Shown piece by piece: positions 50,376 through 58,786 of a stretch of DNA of 64,000 bases. This DNA is from VAZQ01 sp035293945. GTDB lineage: Bacteria > Pseudomonadota > Alphaproteobacteria > Rhizobiales > Xanthobacteraceae. A model generated the notes under the pieces. It was given only the letters and a program-made list of their open reading frames with translations, searched no databases and was not told the DNA's origin. Position numbers and translations under genes: made by a program. The stretch spans positions 124,001-188,000 of the forward strand of contig DATGLV010000028.1 of NCBI GenBank assembly GCA_035293945.1, given 5' to 3'. Each line of letters begins with the position of its first letter. Position 1 is the stretch's first letter.

Positions 50376-51710
50376 TCAACGCTCCGACGCGGGCTCCTTG
50401 GGCTTCAGCGCTTCCGGCTCGCGGCCCCCCGTGGCCCAATCGATCAGCTCGACCGTGTGGACCACCGGGATCCGCGTGCCCGCCGCGATCTGGGTGATAC
50501 AACCGATATTACCGGCGGCGATCACGTCGGGCGCGACTCCCTCGATATTCCTCACCTTGCGATCGCGCAACCTCTTCGCAATGTCAGGCTGCAAAATGTT
50601 GTAGGTCCCAGCCGAGCCACAACACAGATGCTCTTCTGGTACATCTTTGACCACGAATCCCATCTTGCAAAGCAATTCTTTTGGTTGATGACCAATTTTC
50701 TGTCCGTGCTGCAGCGAACAAGCCGCGTGATAGGCGACGACAAGGCCCTTCATAGCGCTGGCTGGGCCACTCGCCCGGGACATGTCGAGACCGGTCAGAT
50801 ACTCGGAAATATCGCGGGCAAGTGCCGTGATGCGCTCGGCCTTGGCGGCGTAGGCCGAATCACCCCGCAGCATGAACCCGTAGTCCTTCACCATGGTGCC
50901 GCAGCCCGACGCCGTGACCAGGATGGCGTCGAGACCGCCGGCTCCCAGCTCGTTGCTCCAGGCATCGATGTTGGCGCGTGCGGCGGCGAGCGCCTCGTGC
51001 TGGCGGCCAAGGTGATGAGCGACTGCCCCGCAGCAGCCCTGGCCGGAGGCCAGCACGACCTCGATGCCGTGACGGGTCAGCAGACTGATCGCGGCCTGGT
51101 TGATCGAAGGCCGGAGCACGGGACCGACACAACCGGTTAGCAGGGCGACCCGCCCGCGCCGCTCGCCTTCCGCGGCGAAGACCCGTTGGCGCTGGGCGCT
51201 GCCGCGCTGTGGCAGCCGGGCGGGCGCAAGCCGCAGCATGGCGGCGATTGGAGCGAACCCGCAGGCGGCAAACAGGCCGGCCAGTGGCCTTGCCCAGCGG
51301 GCAAGCCGCAGGGCCCAGCGCAGCTGCGTATCGTTGGGCAGAATGCGCGCCAGGACCGTGCGCAGCCAGCGGTCGCGACGGGGGCGTCGATAGCTCTCCT
51401 CGATGCGGACGCGGGCGTGGTCGACCAAGTGCATGTAGTGCACCCCCGAAGGGCACGTGGTCATGCAAGCGAGGCAGGACAGACAGCGATCGACGTGCTT
51501 GACCAGCTCGGGTGTCGGACGCCGGTCGTTTTCCAGCATATCCTTGATGAGGTAGATGCGGCCTCTGGGGCTGTCGAGCTCATCGCCGCCGAGTACGTAG
51601 GTCGGGCATGTCGCCGTGCAAAAGCCGCAGTGCACACAGGTCCGCAGGATGCGTTCCGACTCGGCCACCTCCGGATCAGCGAGCTGGGCCAGCGTGAACA
51701 GGGTCTGCAT
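50376..51710 (-). CDS. glcF: Glycolate oxidase iron-sulfur subunit GlcF
   Basis: A 444-residue subunit of glycolate dehydrogenase. Two [4Fe-4S] motifs are CVHCGFCTATCP (C25, C28, C31, C35) and CLSCLACMTTCP (C76, C79, C82, C86). Two Cys-rich CCG domains follow: GCCGAVAHHLG near 226 and LCCGSAGTYN near 364. It passes electrons from the FAD subunits to the quinone pool at the membrane. The start is 21 bases after glcE. It is the last gene of glcD-glcE-glcF. Confidence 0.95.
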   Translation of the reverse strand: MQTLFTLAQLADPEVAESERILRTCVHCGFCTATCPTYVLGGDELDSPRGRIYLIKDMLENDRRPTPELVKHVDRCLSCLACMTTCPSGVHYMHLVDHARVRIEESYRRPRRDRWLRTVLARILPNDTQLRWALRLARWARPLAGLFAACGFAPIAAMLRLAPARLPQRGSAQRQRVFAAEGERRGRVALLTGCVGPVLRPSINQAAISLLTRHGIEVVLASGQGCCGAVAHHLGRQHEALAAARANIDAWSNELGAGGLDAILVTASGCGTMVKDYGFMLRGDSAYAAKAERITALARDISEYLTGLDMSRASGPASAMKGLVVAYHAACSLQHGQKIGHQPKELLCKMGFVVKDVPEEHLCCGSAGTYNILQPDIAKRLRDRKVRNIEGVAPDVIAAGNIGCITQIAAGTRIPVVHTVELIDWATGGREPEALKPKEPASER

Positions 51711-51731
51711 CGGGTCAGGCCTTTGTCATTG

Positions 51732-52961
51732 CTACACCTGCGCCCACATCCGCCCTCGATTGAGTGCTCCTGCCGGGTCAAAACTCTCCTTGACCCGCTT
51801 GGTCAATGCCGCCAAGCCGCCCTCCTGCGGCTCAAAGACATCGATAGTCGCGCGCAGCTGCGCCGCTGCGCGCAGGAGGGTCGCATGGCCCCCGACCGCC
51901 TTCACGGCCGCACGGACCACGCTCGCGGCAGCGTCTGCGGCCGGAATGCTGGCCCAGACAAGCCCGCCGGCCCAGTCGTAGAGGAACTCGACTTGCCCGG
52001 AGGCAGCGATCCGAGCCGCCAGTTCAGTCGCCCGGCTGGCGACAGTCGAGATGCGCCACAGCGGCTGCTCGCGGCTGGTGCGGCCCGCCGCAAATGGAGC
52101 GACATCGCGGATAGCGATCCACAAGCGGCGGGAGACCAGCTCATCGATGGCCGCCGCTGCGCCGTGCGGCCGCAGCATCGCCTGCAGCGCCGACAGACGC
52201 TGCGTCACAGATGGGGCCACCCCTTCCAGCCGCAACACCGTGAGGGCCTGCCCGGCTGCGACCGCCGCCCCCATTGGAAATCGCGCCGCCGTAGCGGCCG
52301 GCAAATGGGCGGCAGCCGATACCTCGCAGCCCGACCCCATCGCGGCCGTCATGGCGCGAACCGCAGGCGCGTCGTCGAGGCCGGAAATAGCCACTGTGGC
52401 TTCGGTTTCCGGTTTGGGCAGTGTCTTCAAGGTCACCTCGGTCATGGCAGCGAGCGTCCCCCAGGAGCCCGCCATGAGCTTGCTTAAATCGTAGCCGGTG
52501 ACGTTCTTCACCACCCGCCCGCCCGCCTTGAACCTCTCCCCGCGCCCGGAAACGGCCATAAAGCCCAACAGGTGGTCGCGGACCGCTCCGGCCACGATCC
52601 GGCGCGGGCCGCAGAGATTGGCCGCAATGGTGCCCCCGATGGTGCCCCGCCCGGTGGCGCCGCCCATCAGCTGTCCGCAATCCATCGGCTCGAAGGCCAG
52701 GCGCTGGCCTTTGGCGGCAAGCAGCGCCTCGATGTCGGCGAGCGGCGTGCCGGCCTTGGCGCTGACCACGAGCTCGGCGGGCTCGTAAGCGGTGACTCCG
52801 GAGAGCCCCGATAAATCCAAGACGACGTCAACTTGCGACGGCCGCCCGATCGCCCGTTTCGAGCCATGGCCGACGATCTCCAGCACCTTGCGCTCGCCGA
52901 CCGCCCATTGCACGGCGCGTTCAACGTCCTCGGCGTCGCGGGCCTTGAGCGTCTCGCTCAT
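51732..52961 (-). CDS. glcE: Glycolate oxidase FAD-binding subunit GlcE
   Basis: A 409-residue FAD-binding PCMH-domain protein. The FAD-binding segments include SKRAIGRPSQVDVVLDLSGL, MGGATGRGTIGGTIAANLCGPRRI (near 107-130) and VKNVTGYDLSKLMAGSWGTLAAMTEVTLKTLP (near 152-185). The C-terminal LTKRVKESFDPAGALNRGRMW is the family end. It lacks the complete catalytic half of GlcD. It lies between glcD (39 bases upstream) and glcF. Confidence 0.94.
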   Translation of the reverse strand: MSETLKARDAEDVERAVQWAVGERKVLEIVGHGSKRAIGRPSQVDVVLDLSGLSGVTAYEPAELVVSAKAGTPLADIEALLAAKGQRLAFEPMDCGQLMGGATGRGTIGGTIAANLCGPRRIVAGAVRDHLLGFMAVSGRGERFKAGGRVVKNVTGYDLSKLMAGSWGTLAAMTEVTLKTLPKPETEATVAISGLDDAPAVRAMTAAMGSGCEVSAAAHLPAATAARFPMGAAVAAGQALTVLRLEGVAPSVTQRLSALQAMLRPHGAAAAIDELVSRRLWIAIRDVAPFAAGRTSREQPLWRISTVASRATELAARIAASGQVEFLYDWAGGLVWASIPAADAAASVVRAAVKAVGGHATLLRAAAQLRATIDVFEPQEGGLAALTKRVKESFDPAGALNRGRMWAQV

Positions 52962-53000
52962 GTCAATGCCCGCCCATTTCGATGCATGTCGGCGCCCGCA

Positions 53001-54494
53001 TCAAAACCGCGGCAGGTGCGGAAACGGCAGCTTGCCGGCCCGCACGTGCATGCGCCCAAGCTCGGCGCAACGATGCAGCGTCGGAAACATCTTGCCGGGA
53101 TTGAGCAATCCTTTCTCGTCGAAGGCGCATTTGAGGCGCTGCTGCTGCGCGAGATCGGCCTCGGAGAACATCGCCGGCATCAGATCGCGCTTTTCCACCC
53201 CGACTCCGTGCTCGCCGGTCAGCACGCCGCCGACTTCGACGCAGAGGCGCAGAATGTCGGCCCCGAAGGCCTCGGCACGCTCGAGCTGCCCCGGCTGATT
53301 CGCATCGTACAGGATAAGCGGGTGCAGATTGCCGTCGCCGGCATGGAATACGTTGGCGACCGGAAGCCCGTGCGTCTCGGACATCTCGCGCATGCGCTGC
53401 AACACCAGCGGGAGCTTGGCGCGCGGAATGGTGCCGTCCATGCAATAGTAGTCGGGCGAGATGCGTCCGACCGCCGGAAATGCCGCCTTGCGGCCCGCCC
53501 AAAACAACAGCCGCTCCCGTTCCGAGCCGGACAGGCGGCAGGTCACCGCGCCGCATTCCCTCGCGATCGATTCGACGCGCGGCAGCAGGTGATCGACCTC
53601 GGCGCGGGCGCCATCGAGCTCGACGATCAGCAGCGCCTCCACATCGAGCGGATAGCCGGCGTGCACGAACGCCTCGGCTGCGTGAATCGCCGGCCGGTCC
53701 ATCAACTCCATGCCGCCCGGAATGATGCCGGCAGCGATGATCCTGGCGACGCAATCGCCGGCCTGCTCGGAGGCCGCAAAGCCGACCAGCACCGCGCGTG
53801 CGCATTCAGGCTTGCGCAGGATACGCACGGTCACCTCGGTGACGACCGCGAGCAATCCCTCCGAGCCCGTCATGATGCCGGCGAGATCGTACCCGCCGCT
53901 GTCGAGATGGCGGCCGCCGAGGCGGACGACCTCGCCGTTTACCAGCACCAATTCGAGCCCCAGCACGTTGTTGCTGGTGACGCCGTATTTCAGGCAATGA
54001 ACGCCACCGGAATTCTCCGCCACGTTGCCGCCGATCGTGCACGCGATCTGCGAGGATGGATCGGGCGCATAGTAGAAACCGTCCCGCTCGACCGCCTGTG
54101 TGACTGCCAAATTGGTCACACCAGGCTCTGCCACGACGACGCGATTCTCCAGGTCGATGGCACGAATGCGGTTGAACTTGGCCATGCCAAGGAGGACGCC
54201 GTCGGCCACCGGCAGTGCGCCTCCGGAGAGCGAGGTGCCGGCCCCACGTGGCACCACGCTGATGCCTTCGGCGTGACAATACTTCAGCACCCGGGACACT
54301 TGATCGACCGTTTCGGGCAGCACGACCACCATGGGCAGCTGGCGATATGCGGTCAGTGCATCCGATTCGTAAGGCCGCATCTCGGTGTCGGTCGCGATGA
54401 CCCCCTCGCCCGGGATGATTGCGCGCAACGCGCGCACGATGCTGTCGCGGCGACCGAGGACCGCCTGATCCGGAGCCGGCAGCTTGACCGACAT
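53001..54494 (-). CDS. glcD: Glycolate oxidase FAD-linked catalytic subunit GlcD
   Basis: A 497-residue FAD-linked oxidase that turns glycolate into glyoxylate. The FAD-binding region has VVPRGAGTSLSGGALPVADGVLLGMAKFNRI (near 95-125) and TIGGNVAENSGGVHCLKYGVTSNNVLGLELVLVNGEVVRLGG (near 151-192). The C-terminal catalytic part has NVFHAGDGNLHPLILYD (metal/substrate His, near 380) and GGVLTGEHGVGVEKRDLMPAMF. It is the first gene of glcDEF. No glcC regulator or malate synthase gene is in the window. Start ATG 54494. Confidence 0.95.
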   Translation of the reverse strand: MSVKLPAPDQAVLGRRDSIVRALRAIIPGEGVIATDTEMRPYESDALTAYRQLPMVVVLPETVDQVSRVLKYCHAEGISVVPRGAGTSLSGGALPVADGVLLGMAKFNRIRAIDLENRVVVAEPGVTNLAVTQAVERDGFYYAPDPSSQIACTIGGNVAENSGGVHCLKYGVTSNNVLGLELVLVNGEVVRLGGRHLDSGGYDLAGIMTGSEGLLAVVTEVTVRILRKPECARAVLVGFAASEQAGDCVARIIAAGIIPGGMELMDRPAIHAAEAFVHAGYPLDVEALLIVELDGARAEVDHLLPRVESIARECGAVTCRLSGSERERLLFWAGRKAAFPAVGRISPDYYCMDGTIPRAKLPLVLQRMREMSETHGLPVANVFHAGDGNLHPLILYDANQPGQLERAEAFGADILRLCVEVGGVLTGEHGVGVEKRDLMPAMFSEADLAQQQRLKCAFDEKGLLNPGKMFPTLHRCAELGRMHVRAGKLPFPHLPRF

Positions 54495-54724
54495 GGTCTA
54501 CCTCTGGGCCTGCTCTCCCGCGCGCAGCTTGCGCCACCGCTGTCTATGGCGACAAATCGGTGCAATACTCATAGCGCAGAACAGGCTTGGGGGGTGGGAC
54601 TTCAGACAATGAGCCCCGTTGACACCGGCGCCTTTGGGCGCCATTCGAGCGCGGTGGAGGTCCGCCGCGCGGCGAATACCGGGCCGTCGGAACGACAGCA
54701 ATAAGGGAACGAGAGGAGAGAGTG

Positions 54725-55105
54725 ATGAGGACTTGGGTTTTGGTTGGGGTGATCGTGGCCGCGTCGACGGGGACCGCATTAGCGCAAGATGCTGCCGCCG
54801 GCGAACAGTCTTTCAACAAATGTCGCCCCTGCCACGATATTGGGCCGGACGCCAAGATCAAGCTGGGACCCCCGCTCAATGGAATCGATGGTCGCAAGGC
54901 CGCGAGCTTCCCCGGCTTCAACTACTCCGATGGCCTGAAGGCTTCAGGGATTACCTGGAACAAAGACAAGTTCCTGCAATGGATCACAGCCCCGCAGGCG
55001 ATGGTCGCCGGCACCCGCATGGCGTTCGCAGGAGACCAGGACGCAACGGACAGAGAGAATTTGTGGGCCTATGTGAGCCAGTTCAAGGCCGACGGCTCGA
55101 AGTAA
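54725..55105 (+). CDS. Cytochrome c2-type monoheme cytochrome
   Basis: A 126-residue periplasmic cytochrome c. Signal peptide RTWVLVGVIVAASTGTALAQ; heme motif CRPCH at residues 33-37; LGPPLNGIDGRKAASFPGFNYSDGLK and TRMAFAG (axial Met near residue 99) match class I cytochrome c2/mitochondrial-type proteins. ATG 54725 follows GAGAGGAGAGA. It is divergent from glcDEF across 230 bases, so it may share regulation but not an operon. Confidence 0.92.
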   Translation: MRTWVLVGVIVAASTGTALAQDAAAGEQSFNKCRPCHDIGPDAKIKLGPPLNGIDGRKAASFPGFNYSDGLKASGITWNKDKFLQWITAPQAMVAGTRMAFAGDQDATDRENLWAYVSQFKADGSK

Positions 55106-55271
55106 CAAACAGGGCTCTAGGCTTGCGTTTGGGGCGGCCCGGGATCGGCGACGATCGGCGGGCCGCATCCGCTTTTTGCACTTGCGCATGTCCGGAAGAA
55201 CAGATTCCAACCCTCATATCGCGAGGTCGGGCTGTTCCGGAAGATGCGCTGGGGATGAGGAGCGCCGAACC

Positions 55272-56102
55272 ATGGTCAAGGACATCTTGGTCAATCTGAC
55301 CGGCGGAGCCTCGCAGGATTTTGCTGCCGATTATGCGCTCTCGCTGGCGCGGCTGTTCGGGGCGCATATCGCCGGGATCGGATTCGTCTACGAGCCGGTG
55401 ATTCCCGGCAGCGTAATGGGCGGCATTCCGAGCGAGCTGATCGAAGCCCAGCGGGAGGAGAACGCCAAATCCGCCCGGGGTGCGGCCGACCGCTTCGAGG
55501 CTTCCGCCCGGGAGGCCCAGCTCTCCGCGGAGGTGCGCATTCTCGACGCGAGCGTGGCAGGCGCAGCCGACCTGTTTGCCCGTGCGGCGCGGCGCTTCGA
55601 TCTCGCGGTGGTCGGGCAAGCGCGCCCCAACGAAGGTGCCTCCGAGGAGCTCCTGATCGAGGGAGCGCTGTTTGAATCGGGGCGGCCGGTCGTGATGGTG
55701 CCCTTTACCCAGACACGGCCCGCCACGCTCGAGCGTGTATTGGTCTGCTGGGATGGCAGCCGGCCAGCTACGCGCGCCATCGCGGACGCCCTGCCGTTTC
55801 TCGGCCGCGCCAAGGCAATCGACATCATTGCGGTCAGCGGCGAACGGGGCAAAGGCGGCGAGCTCGCCGGCACCAATATGGCGCGCCACCTCTCGCGCCA
55901 CGGCCTTCAAGTCACGCTCAAGCGCGTATCGGCCGGCAATGCCGACGTGCCGTCCGCCATCCGTACGCAAGCGCAGGAAAGCGGCGCTGATTTCATGGTC
56001 ATGGGCGGCTATGGGCATTCCCGGCTGCGGGAATTCATTCTCGGCGGCGTCACCCGTACGGTGCTCACAACGACGACCATCCCGGTCCTGATGTCGCACT
56101 AG
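55272..56102 (+). CDS. Tandem universal stress protein (UspA family)
   Basis: A 276-residue protein with two Usp domains. The first covers residues 1-140 (KDILVNLTGGASQDFAADYALSLARLFGAHIAGIGFV). The second covers about 155-276 (LERVLVCWDGSRPATRAIADALPFLGRAKAIDIIAV) and ends in the ATP-binding pattern GGYGHSRLREFILGGVTRTVL (G-x2-G-x9-G-T type). Start ATG 55272 was chosen over an in-frame upstream extension of 32 residues. Role probably stress or energy-related; partner unknown. Confidence 0.9.
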   Translation: MVKDILVNLTGGASQDFAADYALSLARLFGAHIAGIGFVYEPVIPGSVMGGIPSELIEAQREENAKSARGAADRFEASAREAQLSAEVRILDASVAGAADLFARAARRFDLAVVGQARPNEGASEELLIEGALFESGRPVVMVPFTQTRPATLERVLVCWDGSRPATRAIADALPFLGRAKAIDIIAVSGERGKGGELAGTNMARHLSRHGLQVTLKRVSAGNADVPSAIRTQAQESGADFMVMGGYGHSRLREFILGGVTRTVLTTTTIPVLMSH

Positions 56103-56137
56103 TGTCCGTTTCCGACGCTTGAATCGCTAAGCTGTTT

Positions 56138-56177
56138 CCCGGACGCGGCGCAGCACTCGCTGCGCCGCTAATCCGGG
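56138..56177. repeat. REP-like interrupted palindrome between convergent genes
   Basis: Inner stem GCGGCGCAGC (56145-56154) and GCTGCGCCGC (56159-56168) with a four-base loop, flanked by an outer pair CCCGGA (56138-56143) and TCCGGG (56172-56177). The nested structure lies between the convergent universal stress and TetR genes. It may be a bidirectional terminator, but its shape resembles the short dispersed palindromes common in Bradyrhizobium-like genomes. Confidence 0.65.
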
Positions 56178-56237
56178 ATGTCCCAAGCTCAGAACTCTGC
56201 GTGCCTGGAACGGTCCCGGGACAGGGTGAAACAAGCC

Positions 56238-56894
56238 TCAGGACGGCCAGACAGTCTGCACCACAAGACCGCGGGCGCGCGCATCAACGACGCCGAGGCC
56301 GCGCAAGGCAAACAAAGCAAGCGACTGCGCTTGCACGCGGACTTGGGTTGGATCGGCGGCAGGCGGCGGGGCGAGCCGCCCAACCAATCCTTCGGCCAAG
56401 GCCCCGACCAAGGCGGCCGCGGACACCCGGACATCCTGGGCAGGCAGATGGCCGCGTTCCAGCGCGCCGGAAATCCGGAGCTCGAATTGGCGGATGAGTG
56501 CACGGCGATAGTCGGCGCGGACCGCATCGACCTCGGGACCAACCGCCTCAGCGAACATTGCGAAGGCAAGACATCGCTGTGACAGCACCCTCGCCGTAAA
56601 GGTCGCGATTGTGGCGGCGAGCGCCGAGAGGGGCCCCGGGGCGGCATTACCGGCCCGTTCGAGTGCCGCCACCTCGGCGGCCGTTTGAGCCGCGACGACG
56701 GCGGCGATCAGGTCCGACTTGGCCGGGAAGTATCGATAGACGGTACCGGCCGCGATGCCTGCCCGGGCTGCCACGGCGGTGATCTGCACCGCCGTGAGGC
56801 CGGCTTCCTCAGCCAGAGCAGCCGCGGCTGCCAGGATTGTGGTTCGGCGGGCCGCAAGCTTACGGCTGACGTTCTCAGTGCGGCGGTACGGCAT
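56238..56894 (-). CDS. TetR/AcrR-family transcriptional regulator
   Basis: A 218-residue regulator. The N-terminal HTH (residues 12-58) is RKLAARRTTILAAAAALAEEAGLTAVQITAVAARAGIAAGTVYRYFPAKSDLIAAVV, matching the TetR GTVYRYF signature. The C-terminal ligand domain begins ARVLSQRCLAFAMFAEAVGPE. It lies 86 bases after the ThDP enzyme gene on the same strand and is followed by a hairpin. It may regulate the neighbouring genes, but no operator was identified. Confidence 0.9.
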   Translation of the reverse strand: MPYRRTENVSRKLAARRTTILAAAAALAEEAGLTAVQITAVAARAGIAAGTVYRYFPAKSDLIAAVVAAQTAAEVAALERAGNAAPGPLSALAATIATFTARVLSQRCLAFAMFAEAVGPEVDAVRADYRRALIRQFELRISGALERGHLPAQDVRVSAAALVGALAEGLVGRLAPPPAADPTQVRVQAQSLALFALRGLGVVDARARGLVVQTVWPS

Positions 56895-56980
56895 TGAGAC
56901 TTAAAGCGATGAATTTTGATTCATCGCAAGCTAAAACCCGCGGACCTACTCTTGCTGGGGGTCAAACCGCTCGCCGAGAG

Positions 56981-58666
56981 CTATGCCTGATGCTGGCTCA
57001 ACGCCTTCTCGCGGATCGCTCCCAATGTTGTGGTCGGCGTGATCGCCTCCGGATCGACTTTGCAGTGCAGGAGCGCGGGCTTGCCGGAGCGCTGCGCGGC
57101 CGCAAACGCCTCTGCAAAATCGGCAGTGCGTTCAACCGTTGTCCCGAACCCGCCGAAGGCACGCGCATAAGCCGCAAAATCCGGATTCTGCAGCTCCGTG
57201 CCCACCACCCGGCCCGGATATTCGCGTTCCTGATGCATGCGGATGGTGCCGTACATGCCGTTATCGACCAGGATCACGATGATGGGCAAACGGTACTGCA
57301 CTGCGGTGGCGAATTCCTGCCCGGTCATCAGGAAGTCGCCGTCGCCCGCGAATGCGATGACGGTGCGCTCGGGATGCAGGCGCTGCATCGCCACTGCGGC
57401 CGGAACCCCATAGCCCATCGAGCCGGAGATAGGGGCAATTTGCGTGCCGTAGCCGCGGTACCGATAATAGCGATGCACCCAGACCGAGAAATTGCCCGCA
57501 CCGTTGCAGATGAAGGCGTCGGCCGGCAGGCGCGTACGTAGCGCGGTGACAATCTCGCCCATATTGACCGGTCCCGGAACCGTCGTCGGCTTCTCGGTCC
57601 AGGCTAGAAAGTCAGCATGGGCCTCGCGGGCGGCATCGGCCCAGGGGATCTGATTCGGTGGCTGCAGGGCTTCCAGCAAAGCCGCAAACGCGGTCGGGGC
57701 GGCATTGATGGCGAGATGCGGCCGATAGACTCGGCCGAGCTCCTCGGTCCCCGGGTGCACATGCACAAAGGTTTGCTGCGGGGCCGGAATGTCGAACAGC
57801 GTATAGCGCTGCGATGGCATCTCGCCCATGCGGCCACCGATCAGGACCACCAGATCGGCCGCCTTGATTCGCGCGATAAGCTTCGGATTGGGGCCGATGC
57901 CGAGGTCGCCTGCGTAGCAGGGATGCAACGCATCCATCAGGTGCGCGCGACGAAAGGTCGTCGCTACCGGCAGCGCGAACCGTTCGGCAAAGCGCTGCAA
58001 CGCGGCGCTTGCCGGCTCCGACCAGCGGCTGCCGCCGGCGAGCACGATCGGCTTCGCCGCGGCCCACAGAAGCTTCTGCAGCCGGCTCATTTCGTTCTGG
58101 CCCGGCCAGGTCTCGACCGGGGCAAATGCGGGCGCATCCGCGACTGCAACCTTTTCCACCAGCATGTCCTCCGGCAGGGCGATCACGACCGGACCAGGGC
58201 GGCCACTGGTCGCCACGTGGAAGGCACGCGAGATGAGCTCGGGGATGCGCGCCGGATCGTCGATCTCGGTCACCCATTTGGCGATGGTGCCGAACACGGC
58301 CCGGTAATCGAGCTCCTGGAACGCTTCACGCTCGCGCATGTCGCGGGCAATCTGCCCGACAAATAGAATCATTGGGCTCGAATCCTGCCGTGCGACGTGC
58401 AGTCCGGCGGCCGCGTTGGTAGCCCCGGGGCCGCGCGTGACAAAACAGATGCCGGGCGCGCCAGTCGCCTTGCCGACCGCTTCGGCCATCATCGCGGCAC
58501 CGCCTTCCTGACGACAGATGGTGACCGCGATGGGGGCGTCGTGCATGGCATCGAGTGCGGCGATGTAGCTCTCGCCCGGCACGCAGAAGACATGACGGAC
58601 GCCGTGCAGGACGAGCTGATCGATCAGCACTTGGGCGGCGGACCTGGTGCCATCATTAGGGCGCAT
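56981..58666 (-). CDS. Thiamine-diphosphate-dependent enzyme (acetolactate-synthase-like)
   Basis: A 561-residue ThDP enzyme. PYR domain with activating Glu in CRQEGGAAMMAEA (near 52), central domain VLAGGSRWSEPAS, and PP domain with GDGDFLMTGQEFATAVQYRLPIIVILVDNG (near 440-470; GDG...NG Mg/ThDP motif). It could be an acetolactate synthase, an oxalyl-CoA decarboxylase relative or another 2-oxoacid enzyme; FAD-site residues were not confirmed. ATG 58666 is chosen because an upstream in-frame start would add 19 unrelated residues. It is divergent from the kinase gene across 120 bases. Confidence 0.88.
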   Translation of the reverse strand: MRPNDGTRSAAQVLIDQLVLHGVRHVFCVPGESYIAALDAMHDAPIAVTICRQEGGAAMMAEAVGKATGAPGICFVTRGPGATNAAAGLHVARQDSSPMILFVGQIARDMREREAFQELDYRAVFGTIAKWVTEIDDPARIPELISRAFHVATSGRPGPVVIALPEDMLVEKVAVADAPAFAPVETWPGQNEMSRLQKLLWAAAKPIVLAGGSRWSEPASAALQRFAERFALPVATTFRRAHLMDALHPCYAGDLGIGPNPKLIARIKAADLVVLIGGRMGEMPSQRYTLFDIPAPQQTFVHVHPGTEELGRVYRPHLAINAAPTAFAALLEALQPPNQIPWADAAREAHADFLAWTEKPTTVPGPVNMGEIVTALRTRLPADAFICNGAGNFSVWVHRYYRYRGYGTQIAPISGSMGYGVPAAVAMQRLHPERTVIAFAGDGDFLMTGQEFATAVQYRLPIIVILVDNGMYGTIRMHQEREYPGRVVGTELQNPDFAAYARAFGGFGTTVERTADFAEAFAAAQRSGKPALLHCKVDPEAITPTTTLGAIREKALSQHQA

Positions 58667-58786
58667 GGCAATTCCTTGATGTTCCTTGACGGTTGTCGCC
58701 CCGAGGAGCGAGCGGCGCGTCATCTTTCGGCTTCATCCGCCGCGGTCAATAGGCTTGATGGTCTCGAACAAGGCGAAAGCAAAGGC

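Noticed and set aside
52833..54704. Open frame of over 600 codons opposite glcD/glcE
   Set aside because: Antisense shadow of high-GC glc genes; no recognisable motif.
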